A stretch of 64,000 nucleotides of DNA from contig NC_081335.1 of NCBI RefSeq assembly GCF_022539665.2, positions 7,936,001 to 8,000,000 of the forward strand, read 5' to 3'. The stretch's first letter is position 1. The number at the start of each line of letters is the position of its first letter. Shown in pieces: positions 44,583-55,147 of the stretch. Origin of the DNA: Daphnia carinata (Eukaryota; Arthropoda; Branchiopoda; Diplostraca; Daphniidae). The notes below the pieces were generated by a model. That model ran no database searches. It worked only from the letters and a program-made list of their open reading frames with translations, and was not told the DNA's origin. The position numbers and the translations under genes were made by a program.

Positions 44583-46663
44583 ATGTGGTCGTTAAGTCGC
44601 TCAACGGTGTTAACTCATACTGCAGCAATAACCTTTGGCTTTTGCCTGGCGTACACCTTCGATTTGGTTCGCGTATCAAGTCATCCGTCCCTCACCAAGA
44701 TGTAAGTTTATTTTGTTGTTTTTTTTCGCAAATGGCATTCGATGACATCCTTCGGCTATCTTCGGGTTATTTTAAAGCTTTTAAACTAATTTTTGTTTAG
44801 ACTAACCTGCTTTTGAATTAGCCTACAATGAAATCAATCGCCACACTGAAAGCTCTACTAAATATCATTATAGATTATTTACATTGGAAAAGATTAAATG
44901 GCGGTCAACATTTTATTTATTTGACATTTTTTTGCAAATCTTTCTTTGTTATTCCTTATCCGTGACGTTCAAAATGCGAATCAATCTCCTTTATATTTGT
45001 TACATTTTATTTTCATTCTTTTTATTTTTTATAATCTGATTTTCATTCTAGTACGCCTAGTCTTACAGAAGTACGTAGTACGCCACGCATACCAGAGGAA
45101 GATACCAACGATTCCCACGGTCACGGCCATGGTATATGCGACGTCCATATCGAAACGGCCAAGAAAAACATTGCCGGTCCTACGTTTGATTTTGGCTTGC
45201 ACGATACGCAAGAAAACTATCACGCTGGTTAGTTAACTTTAACATTTAAATGACCCTTTATTTATGTCTCTATGTGCCTAATTTACAGCAGTTATTTGAG
45301 AATCGCAAAGTTTAAACCGATAAAAAACCATCTGCAAAAGAGATGACTTTGCCACTAGTTTTGAGTGAATTATGTTTAAATGGAGAAGTGTTAGCTGTGA
45401 CTTCACCTTGTTATACAGGTGAAGACGAGGTAGCACGGGAGATGCACGCAAAAGTGCGTGTGTTGTGCTGGGTCATGACGAATCCCAACAACCACGAGAA
45501 GAAAGCGATTCATGTCAAACGCACTTGGGGAAAACGGTGTAATATCCTCGTTTTCATGAGCTCCAAAGAAGGTAAGTGTTCTAGTCGCGCTTACGTTGCC
45601 AGTCTACATTTAACTTGCGATGTCGTCACGTATAACAGATAAGTCATTGCCTACCGTTGCACTACCCGTCAAGGAAGGCCGCCAAAAACTCTGGGGAAAG
45701 ACTCGCGAGGCCTACCGTTACGTTTGGGAACATTATAAAGAAGAGGCAGATTGGTTCATGAAAGCTGACGATGACACGTATGAAAAAAAAATAATAGTTT
45801 ATTCCATGTTTTTGTTTCCGGATCCATTATGTGTATCTGTCCACAGTTACGTTGTGTTAGAGAATCTTCGCTACATGTTGTCAGCTTACAATGCGTCGGA
45901 GCCCATTGCGTTTGGTCACAAATTCAAACCTTTCGTCCAGCAAGGATTTTTCAGCGGTGGTGCAGGTAGGCCTTGCAACAATCATTGACTACACAAAACT
46001 AGCCATTGCTTTGGACGAAATGTTTTGTTAACTCAATGTTCCTGATGGTTTCAAATACAGGCTATATCTTAAGTAAAGAAGCTACGAAAAGGTTTGTTGA
46101 AGAAGGACTTAAAAATCCGGCAAAATGTAAAAAGGATGAGGCAGGTGCTGAGGACGTTGAAATGGGTAAACATTTTATTGTCACTTCTAAATAAAATATT
46201 ATCATTACCCATTTTTTTTTTCTCTTGCGTATAACTCCAGGAAGATGTCTGGCCAAACTAAACGTGAAAGCCGGTGATAGCCGCGACTCATACGGTAGAG
46301 GTCGATTTTTCCCATTCGTCCCGGAAGATCATTTACTTCCAGGACCCGTTACGAAAAAATTCTGGTTTTGGAAGTACATTTTTTATCCAGTTAAAGAGGC
46401 AAGCCATTTTTCTGTAACTAGCACTTTACAATAGGTGTCTAATGTTAATTGTTTTTATATAACTTATAAAATCCAAGGGGCTTGCCTGCTGTTCCGATAC
46501 GGCAGTTTCATTCCACTACGTTTCGCCTAACGACATGTATGTACTGGAATATTTGATATATCACCTGAAACCCTTTGGAATCCGAAGTAATTTAGAAGGC
46601 ACTGCCGCCCCACCCCCGGACCAAGATTTAAAAGCCACGCCATGGCCAGGTCCCCCCAATTGA
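44583..46663 (+). CDS. C1GALT1: Core 1 beta-1,3-galactosyltransferase (C1GALT1/T-synthase), paralogue a
   Basis: Eight exons in phase: 44583-44701, 45052-45227, 45419-45571, 45639-45777, 45847-45965, 46061-46165, 46241-46398 and 46478-46663, giving about 384 aa (human 363). A type II Golgi membrane protein: a short cytosolic end, an N-terminal hydrophobic anchor ([13 protein letters not shown]), a variable stem, then the GT31 catalytic domain with [18 protein letters not shown], the Mn2+-binding DDD (MKADDDTY), GGAGYILS, EDVEMG and GRGRFFPF. It transfers galactose to GalNAc-Ser/Thr to form core 1 O-glycans. The stem carries an unusual SHGHGHG run. The last intron seems to use a GC donor (GAG|GCAAGC). 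Confidence 0.94.
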
Positions 46664-48228
46664 TATGAAAATGAAAATGGCGAATATAAAAATTATCATG
46701 GAAATCTGAGCTTATTCAAAATAAATTTCTGCAATTTTCTCTGCGATCTCGCAATTAGTATTTTAGTTTATCGTTACATTTTACGATGACTGAATGTGTT
46801 TGTGCGTGCTAATTTATCGTAGCCGCTATTTATCACGCGCGCACGGCAGACAACACAAACTGATCGAAATATATTACTAAAGCATTAAACAAGTTGCAAG
46901 GGGAAAGGATAACGTTGGCAGTTCTATTTATTTGGTGACCCTTTTAGAGGAACTTAAGGACGCTAGATGGCCTAATTGTCAATAACAGAATAAACGAAAA
47001 AAACGACGGTAACGTAGAACTGCTTATCTAATCCAACCCAGTCGTTGAAATGATAACGAACAATTGACTTGAAAAGGGCCTCGTCTTGTTACTAACCATT
47101 TGTCTAAGCCCCGTGCATTCTGAAATCCCAGTGGTCGTGTCTGAGTCATCATTTCGTTCTAGTGTCATGTTCTAGTGGTTGGCGTTGAATTACAAGTTTA
47201 GGACCCGGAAACCATTTTCCGCAACACAAGTCTGCATTCCTGACTCGAATTAAAGGTATACTTTTCAATTGATAAAATTTTTGTTTTGGTAGCCATGAAT
47301 TCAGCTGCTGATATGTCGGCATAACGGCCTAAAATCGGGAGGTTCACCACTGCTTTTTTACTTTGCACGAACATAATTTACTTCAGTGATAAACCCGTAT
47401 TGTACGTAAAATAGACTTAAACCTGACAATAGCACACCGTCATTTATGCATCAGAATTTTACATTACAAATTAACGTTCCAATAATGTATTTTTTCATGT
47501 AGAGGCACATTTAATAAACAGGAACTCTCGGCAGGCTTATACGGACTTGCCTGGGGGGGGGGGGATGTAATGTAGCAATTAGCTTTGGATGTAACATGTG
47601 GTCGATATCAGTATTTGATTATGACAAACAAAAAGGGGGCAGGTGTATGGGGCTTTGCCGGTGGTCCAGGCGAGCCCGTTAAAATCTATACACCCACATA
47701 GAAATACTACAATGAGGATACAGACAGTTGTCCTCTTTGAAGTGAACACAGTGAACAAAGAAAGAAGACTTTGGTGCATCAGAGGCTCATAACAAGCGCT
47801 TCATTCTGAAAAAATAGTCTAATTGAAAACATTCTGTCATAAGATAACTAGTTTCCAAATTTAAAATCCCCTGGCCCATACTTCCCTACGAGCGCTTGCG
47901 TAATCGATAGATACAGGGGAAGGTGCATGTGCGATAGGTGATATGATAGACCATCACTTAAGGCAATTAAGGCTTAATGATAAAATTCGTTAAATTTGAC
48001 TGTTGCGTTTGCAAAGTCATCCTTCTGTAGGGTAGCCCTTTTAAATGTATGATGATCACATAAATCTTACAACGTCCAATGTACGTAAACTAACGATTTC
48101 ATTTAACTAAGAAACGATAGCAAAGGGGAAGATAAACCTTTTGCATGTTCCAAATTCTGCTCAATTTTGGCTTTCATTTTGGTGTGATGTTCATTTCTTT
48201 TCTTTGGCTTATCCTCAGTTTTGCCAGG
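46664..48228. other. Intergenic region between the tandem C1GALT1 genes
   Basis: 3' UTR of paralogue a and the promoter and 5' UTR intron of paralogue b (acceptor TTGCCAG just before the ATG). Includes a G12 run at 47553-47564. No gene is seen. Confidence 0.5.
46720..46725 (+). promoter_or_regulatory. Poly(A) signal of C1GALT1a
   Basis: AATAAA 57 bases after the stop codon. Confidence 0.6.
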
Positions 48229-50231
48229 ATGCGGTTCTTAAGCCGCTCATCGGTCTTACCTCTGGCTGCAGGAATGACTTTAGGCTTTTGCTTGGCTTAC
48301 ATCTCCTATTCGATCCGCTTATCCAGATATTCGCCCTTCTCCCAGTTGTAAGCTAATGTTCGAAAATGGCACTCGGTGACGTTAACTATCCTTTTTCAAC
48401 CGCTAATACATCCTAACTGAGTAAACACCATCATTTAGTCTACCACAAATGATTGTGGTATGAATGAGTGGAATAACGACTTGTCTCATAAGCTTGAACA
48501 TTCTGCCTCGAAATGGTCCTTAACATACTGCAAATAGCTAAATTAATAGTTAACCAAAAATTTACTAACCAATAACGATTAAAAAAATTGACCTTTTTTT
48601 GTATGGTTATCCGACAAGTCAACCACGTTTTCCGGGAGACGGAGTTAATGATGCCCACGGTCACGGCCACGGTCACCGTGACGCCCATAATGAAGAGGAC
48701 ATGGAAATCGTTGACGGTCCTGTGCGTGATTTCGGTGTGCATGACAAGCACGAAGACTCACATGCTGGTTAGTCAATCCCCAGTACTTTTACGTGCCTCT
48801 ATTTACATCAATTATTTATCGAATACAAAAAATTGAGAAATCGAAACAGAGATGGCGCTGCTGTTAGACACGACTTCATTGTCGTCAAAGATAAACAAGT
48901 CATTCAAGTGTACATAACGTGGAAAAAAATTATGACAGCTAGGACTTTACATTTTTAAAGGTGAAGACGAGCTGGCACGAGAGCTGCGTGAAAAAGTTCG
49001 CGTGTTGTGCTGGGTCATGACGGGACCTGACAACCACGAGAAAAAGGCGATTCACGTCAAACGCACTTGGGGCACACGGTGCAATATCCTCATTTTTATG
49101 AGTTCTAAAGAAGGTTCAAATTTCAAAATTTAATCTTTTTTTTTTAAACATTGTTCATTTACATTTGTTTGTGTGTGTATGTATGTGGTCGTTATAACAA
49201 CACAGATGAAACGTTACCTGCCGTGGCATTACCTGTCGGAGAAGGTCGCGAAAATCTCTGGGGGAAGACCCGCGAAGCCTACCGTTACGTTTGGGAACAC
49301 TATAGAGAACAGGCAGATTGGTTCATGAAAGCCGACGATGACACGTATGAAAAAAATTTTATTCAAGTGTTTTTTAATGTGCTAATTGTGTATGTCGATT
49401 GACAGTTACGTTGTGCTAGAGAATCTTCGCTACATGCTGTCGAGCTACAATTCATCAGATCCGATAGCGTTTGGACATAAATTCAAACCTTATGTCAAAC
49501 AAGGATATTTCAGTGGTGGTGCTGGTACGTCTAACATTTATGTTTAGTTTTCCAGATTAGGAACTTAAATATTGCCTCATCCTGCCGTCGTATTGGACGT
49601 ATCCAAATGATCTTAATGGTTTTGTGTCTTAAATGCAGGTTATGTGTTAAGTAAAGAAGCGACCAAAAGATTTGTTGAAAAAGGACTAAATGATTCGAAA
49701 ATATGTAGAGAAGATCCCGGCGGTGCTGAAGACGTCGAAATGGGTTTTTCAAAATTTACAATTATTTAATATAAAATTCCTTTATTTATTTGTTTGTTTT
49801 CCCTCTTTGAATACCAGGTAAATGTTTAGCCAATCTCGATGTGAAAGCTGGTGATAGCCGTGATTCGTATGGCAGAGGCCGATTTTTCCCGTTTGTGCCG
49901 GAACATCATTTAGTTCCAGGACACGTTTCGAAAGATTTCTGGTTTTGGACTTATATTTACTATCCAGTTAAAGAGGCGAGTCACATTTCCATATTGCCAT
50001 TTCCCGCATGTTTGAATGTTAACGTCTGATTTTCTATAAATCAAGGGGCTCGACTGCTGCTCTGATACAGCAGTGTCATTCCACTACGTTTCCCCTAACG
50101 AAATGTACGTGTTGGAATATTTGATATATCACCTGAAACCCTTTGGAATCCGAAGTAATTTACGAGGGACTGCCGCCCCACCACCTGACCACGATTTAAA
50201 AGCTACGCCATGGCCGGGTCCACCCGACTGA
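48229..50231 (+). CDS. C1GALT1: Core 1 beta-1,3-galactosyltransferase (C1GALT1/T-synthase), paralogue b
   Basis: Eight exons of the same lengths as paralogue a except exon 2: 48229-48347, 48619-48767, 48961-49113, 49206-49344, 49406-49524, 49639-49743, 49818-49975 and 50046-50231, giving about 375 aa. Anchor [13 protein letters not shown]; catalytic motifs [40 protein letters not shown] and GRGRFFPF are intact, so an active Golgi enzyme is likely. The stem has a longer His-Gly run ([12 protein letters not shown]). The last exon is nearly identical to that of paralogue a at DNA level. The final intron again lacks a GT donor and fits GC-AG (GAG|GCGAGT). The exon 2 acceptor (CGACAAG) has a poor pyrimidine tract and is the least certain boundary. 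Confidence 0.93.
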
Positions 50232-50980
50232 GACGATTGTGAAGCATTTAAATAACAAATAAATTTTTAAGTCAGTATTTGCCATTTCAAAAATCATTGT
50301 AGACAACAGAGCCAGGTCAAAATAAATTTCTAACAAATTTTATTTCTGAGGCTCACCATTGACGTAGTTATTTTTTTCCAAGCCCACATCTACCACCGGA
50401 AAACTTTAGCGTTATAAAGCTAAAATAATAGCTACGGTAAAAACTAGTAGTAACATTAGCTATGACCATACATGTGGGTATGTCTGTGAATAGATGAAGA
50501 ACAGGTGTAACTGTGTATGCCTATTTAGCTTTAAGGGTTTAAAAAAAAAACTTCAAAACTAAACACTAGATGGCATTGTTTTTGTTTCTTTTATTTTTCA
50601 AATATCGTTGCAAGGAGATCTGTTACCTGTTGTTGGCTATTTCAATTTGTTGTGTTAAAAGTTCATAGCCATCAACAACAACAGAAGAAATGGTAAAAAG
50701 CGTGTTCTCTCTAAATCTAAAAAAATGCAGAATATAGTGAGCACCCTAAACGTAAAATTCGAAAAAGGGTCGTCGAGATTTGATGACCTTTTTAAATCAT
50801 TCCGAAATATTTTGCAATCGACTTTTCTAGCTCTACGATTATTTAAAAAGATTTATTTCTGAACTGAAGTTTATTACGGTCCGTCTGATCATAGGACTAA
50901 ATCATGTCCGGCTCTCTAGTATGTTTTGCAACAAAAGATTTTAAAAATAAATTCAATAATTCAATAAGATACTTGAACAA
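50232..50980. other. Intergenic region downstream of C1GALT1b
   Basis: Holds the 3' UTR of C1GALT1b and, if the tentative minus-strand gene at 50981-51730 is real, its 3' UTR. No coding frame is supported. Confidence 0.5.
50258..50263 (+). promoter_or_regulatory. Poly(A) signal of C1GALT1b
   Basis: AATAAA 27 bases after the stop codon; a second one lies near 50320. Confidence 0.6.
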
Positions 50981-51730
50981 TTAGCAAAAACAGAGATCCT
51001 AAGAAGAGAAAACAAATCCTAAAATATCTTACCTGAAGTAGTGCGCATCTTACTCGCTTCTTCAACCCATTTCTTAAAGCGACCTTAGATGAATAACAAA
51101 GAGGCGGATGATTGAGAACGCGGGCACAGGATTTACGCTCCCCCCAAAGATTCTTATAGCTGCAAAATTTATAAAACTATACCCGACAGTGCAACCAATT
51201 GAAACTCTTAATCGTAACTCAACTTTAATTACATGATTAGTAATATTAGATTTAAAGTAACCTGCCATACGACGAAAACGAAAAAGGACACATTTTTTAA
51301 TTAAATTCAATCATTTTAATTTACCCGAGGGATTCTGAGCTGCCGTAAGCCTTCGTAGGACAACCTCTCTTTGTTACGCAATACGCATTTGTGTCAACAT
51401 AACATTTCGTCACCTATATGGGCTACAGTGTTTGCTGTCCCCATACATAATTAAACGGCATTATCATCTGACCACTGCGCTATTACATAAGGACCCCCCC
51501 CCCCCCAAAAAAAAAGAACCATGTCAAAAATGGCTACTGAATTTGTTTAGAAATAGCGTCGCTTTTTCGTTCTATTACATGACACGTACGTCAAAACTAT
51601 GCATCCTTTTTGTATCCGTTTTTCTTTCGTAGATTCGTGGATTTAATAGGAAATTGCGATATCTGCAGGGGACAGACCGTTGGTTCTTCCCTTTCTTGGA
51701 CCCCAAAAGGAATGACCCCGACCCCGACAT
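50981..51730 (-). CDS. Tentative small Cys-containing protein, unrecognised
   Basis: A chain of four short exons reads in phase: 51730-51590 (ATG start, MSGSGSFLLGSKKGKNQRSV), 51413-51325 (VTKCYVDTNAYCVTKRGCPT), 51159-51033 (YKNLWGERKSCARVLNHP) and 50998-50981 (DLCFC, stop), about 124 aa with nine Cys. The donors GAC|GTACGT, CGG|GTAAAT and CAG|GTAAGA are good. An alternative splice inside exon 3 (donor GAGC|GTAAAT, acceptor CATCTAAG) also stays in frame and gives a shorter, hydrophobic C-terminus. No signal peptide or family is recognised. Three phase agreements are only modest evidence, and the exon at 51590-51730 has an equally open frame on the other strand. Confidence 0.3.
51494..51515. 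repeat. C13-A9 homopolymer junction
   Basis: A C run followed directly by an A run; in reverse complement a T run followed by a G run, as at 20917-20941 and 61825-61872. It falls in the putative first intron of the small minus-strand gene. Confidence 0.8.
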
Positions 51731-53329
51731 TGAACTGACCTTTGCTGATTGTTCGATTTGATTAGAAATGTTTGATTATTGATTAACCTTGCCCTCGATT
51801 CTCGTTGGCTCAGTCGAATCAGCAGGCCCTACGTGCTCTTCGAATAATTTCAGACCCCTTTTTTTTTTCTCACACTTTCAATCGATATCTTCACAACATT
51901 TGCGTCACCAACAAATAACTATGGTACGTGACTCTATCAGAAGGGTGACCTTGCTTTGCAGGAAATGTCTTCTTGTCCTTTCCCCTCAGTGGATTTGAGT
52001 TGGTCATCTGCATATAGAATTCATATAGGTCTCTTCGATCATTTTCGATCGACGTCCTTCACAATATGTACCCGGAGACCACAATCTTCAATAACTTTAA
52101 CGGTATTCTATTGTAAAGAAAAACGGAACTAGTTGTCTATACCGCCCAAGTGCATAGCCATATACATAAGCTGTAAAGGAGCACAGAAAAAAAAATGGGG
52201 GTTTCGAGTGTCTCATTTGGAGGCGACTTTTGACCTAGAGGTGGTCGTTAACTAGTCCATCAGAAACGAAGTTATACAACACCGAAGTAAAAAAGGGCGC
52301 CCAATACGGTCGCATAGGTTGATGTCCCCAGTTGTCGTGGCATTGGTTTTCAGAAGTACAAAAAAAAAGGACCCGTTTCCTTCAGGTTATAAAGCTAAAA
52401 AAAAAAAAAAAAGAAAAAATGCTGTTTTGTTTGAAGAATCAAACACGAAAAAGAACTGTTCTTTAACTCCGAGTCGGAAGGCCATCCAGTAGGAGGAGTT
52501 CGGAAGGGAAGACTATCATCCAATCAGAACAAGTGTTGTGTCTGCCTATGCCATTCCAACCTATGACTGTTCGAGGGAGCTATTGTCCATCTCTATTTGA
52601 AAATGACATTCGATCCTTATTATACCATTACGAAGCAGGTCGTACGCCACGCGATGTTCAAGAACTACATGGGCAGAGAGAGAGAGAGTTCGAAATAGGG
52701 TCGTATAAAATGAAATTTTCAAAGTCAAAAGCTTTGGCCTACCGTCGGGATCGGATGCACATAATGGACAGTTGGGTCCGGACGAAGGACGAAGATATCA
52801 AATCTTTTTTTCAAGCTTGTATACACGCCGCCGTTGGTGTGTCGTTTGTCACTGTCTCTCCGTCATCGGCCAGCAGCATCACACTCTTCTCTCCCTATCG
52901 TCCCTCTCTCTTAAAGCCTCGCACTTCTGAAATCTCTGCTGGCCAAGAAGAAGGCGAAAGCAGCTGTTCGACACCTCTTGTTCCAGCAGCTGAGCGCTAG
53001 AAACCCACTTCCTGTCCCTTAGCTGTTCCTCATCGACGCCATTTACCCTTAGATTGCCCTAGAGTAAAAAAAAAAAAGAGAGGTCCAAAAACTTCAGGTT
53101 CTTTTATTTATTTATTTTTTTATTTTCGATTTCTTGCAATAAGACATATTTAAAAAAAAAAAACAACACGATAATGGAAATCTTGGAACATGTACAATTG
53201 GATGATTTAAAACTAAAATTGGCGTGGCTGGTTTTCTTTTTTAAAAACGTAATAGCCTGGAATATTTATATATATATTTTTTTTTTTTTGAAATGGACAG
53301 GTCTTTAAATTGCCTGTAACAATTCAATT
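51731..53329. other. Region downstream of Twist, no supported gene
   Basis: Expected to hold the Twist 3' UTR (minus strand; AATAAA at 53108-53103). A 155-codon plus frame (52533-53000) has a mixed composition with a low-complexity Ser/Pro end and no recognisable domain. It lies antisense to the likely Twist 3' UTR, and I do not call it a gene. Confidence 0.45.
53103..53108 (-). promoter_or_regulatory. Likely Twist poly(A) signal
   Basis: AATAAA on the minus strand, repeated in an AT-rich run, about 220 bases after the Twist stop codon. Confidence 0.5.
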
Positions 53330-54462
53330 TCAGGATGAGACGTCGGCTTGGCTGCTGTTCCAAGCTCCTTCCATCCGCCAGACGCTGAAGGCGTAGCTGA
53401 GGCACTCGTTGGCCAAAAAGGCGGAATTACCACCGCTGTTGCCACTCTGATTGCGATTCGAATTGCCAATCATCTGCGGATCGGGTGAGGTAGTGGCAGC
53501 GGAATTGTACGTGTCAGGTGAAACAGTGGCCGACCCGTGCCCACCTGAAGGTAAAACTGAACTCGTATCGGTCGTTCCTTCATCGTCCGTTCTCAACACC
53601 TTTTGAAAAAGAAAAACAAAACAATTGTACATTATAATTAAACATGTAATTAAATAAAAGAAGAACATTAAAAAAAAATTACCTGATATAAAAAATCGAT
53701 GTATCTTGCGGCCAATTTTAATGTTTGGATTTTCGACAGTTTGTCGGACGGCAGTGTGGGGATGATTTTGCGCAGGGCCGAGAACGCTTCGTTCAGGCTC
53801 TGCGTGCGCTGTCGTTCGCGCACGTTGGCCAACACGCGCTGCGATTGGACGTCTTGATGTTGGAGGTGATTCAACAGCGTCGGGGAGGCGTTGCTGCCGC
53901 CGGAACTCGACCCGTGATCGACGTGATTGCCCACCGATCTGTGTCTCTGGTGAAGCCGTCTTTGCTTGCTGCTCGTGGCGCCGCCATCGCGCTCTTGCTG
54001 ATGATGGCCACCGTGATGGACGCTGCTGTCCCCGCTGTGGTCCGATCCGCCCGAATCCGAGTCCAACGAGTTCTCCGATCGCCTCTTGCGGTTGTTCTGC
54101 TGGTGATGGTGATGGTGGTGGTACTGATTGTGGTGATTATTCGGCGGGGAGAGGCTGTTCTCGTGTTGAATGTGGTGCACGTGATTCTCGTCGTACTCGT
54201 GATGGCCTGTGTTAAACAATAACGGATCTGTTGATGAAAAAAAAAAGCGCCCGAAAATTCGTGTTAAAAATTAGTTGGATGGTTAAGGTTGCGATCGAAC
54301 GAGTTAGTCTTTAGGTTTTTCAATGAAAACAAAAATACAAAGGTCAGGGTTATGAAAAAATCAAAAGACGAGGATGAACTAACCGAAAAGAGGCAACATG
54401 TCGGAATGCTGTTGCTGATGAAGAAGGTGCTCTTCTTTGATGAAAGACGACAAAGTGTCCAT
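53330..54462 (-). CDS. twi: Twist bHLH transcription factor
   Basis: Three exons in phase from the 5' end: 54462-54384, 54206-53683 and 53599-53330, giving 290 aa. The N-terminus starts [20 protein letters not shown], then a His-rich segment ([10 protein letters not shown]) and a basic [10 protein letters not shown] cluster typical of Twist. The bHLH lies at about residues 148-202 ([40 protein letters not shown]), continuing across the exon 2/3 junction as FLYQ-VL. The C-terminus has the WR motif ([14 protein letters not shown]). Twist binds E-boxes as homodimers or with Daughterless/E proteins and directs mesoderm specification and epithelial-mesenchymal transition. The first exon was too short to stand out; its ATG and phase-1 donor (CG|GTTAGT) join exon 2 cleanly. 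An intron right after the bHLH is unusual relative to vertebrate Twist coding exons. Confidence 0.95.
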
Positions 54463-55118
54463 ATTTTTTTGTTTTGTTTTGTTTGTTTTTTTTCAAATGT
54501 AATCACGTATTTTTCGCCGTTATCGAGAGATCAACGGCTTTATCGGAACTGATCGCTAAATTATTTCACAGCTCAAATGCGTATGTGTAGCGGCCACTGG
54601 AATTGAAACGCAAGGAAAGTACAGACACTGACGAATGCGAAAACAAAAACAGTAGACACTGCGCTGCTTGTGCAGAGTAGGTATGTCAATATATATTTAA
54701 GAACAGACTTGTAAAATATGTGTCACTCACAATGTACGTCAGACGCACTAATGCATACGGTTCGGCGTACAGCTAGTCGGTTTATATGCGGCCCGCTTTT
54801 TGCGTGTGTGTCTTCGCGCCGGGCAGAAGGGGGGAGGGGAGGAGCTATGACCATCCGACAGACAAGATGAAAAGAAGAGGAGGAGCTTTTCTTCTTCGTC
54901 TTCTTCTTTTTCCCTTTTTTAAAAAGCCATTTTCGTTTATTTTCTTCTATTTTTTTTTTTTTTTTCCTTAAAGAAGATAGGGGGGCATATATTTTAAAGT
55001 CAAGGGAGCTGGGTGGAGGTCGCGACCTCTTCTTCTTCTTTCACCTCCCAAGACTCCCCCTACTTCTTCGCCCAACCGACTTTTGCTTTTTTCTTTTTCA
55101 AACTCCCTATCTTCTTTT

Positions 55119-55147
55119 TGTGTGTGTGTCTGTGTGTGTGTGTGTGT
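55119..55147. repeat. GT microsatellite
   Basis: Interrupted run of GT dinucleotides. Confidence 0.8.

Noticed and set aside
52533-53000. 155-codon plus-strand open frame downstream of Twist
   Set aside because: No recognisable domain, Ser/Pro low-complexity end, no splice or promoter support, and antisense to the likely Twist 3' UTR.
53725-54222. 165-codon plus-strand frame
   Set aside because: It is the antisense of the Twist bHLH exon; the minus strand has the unmistakable protein.
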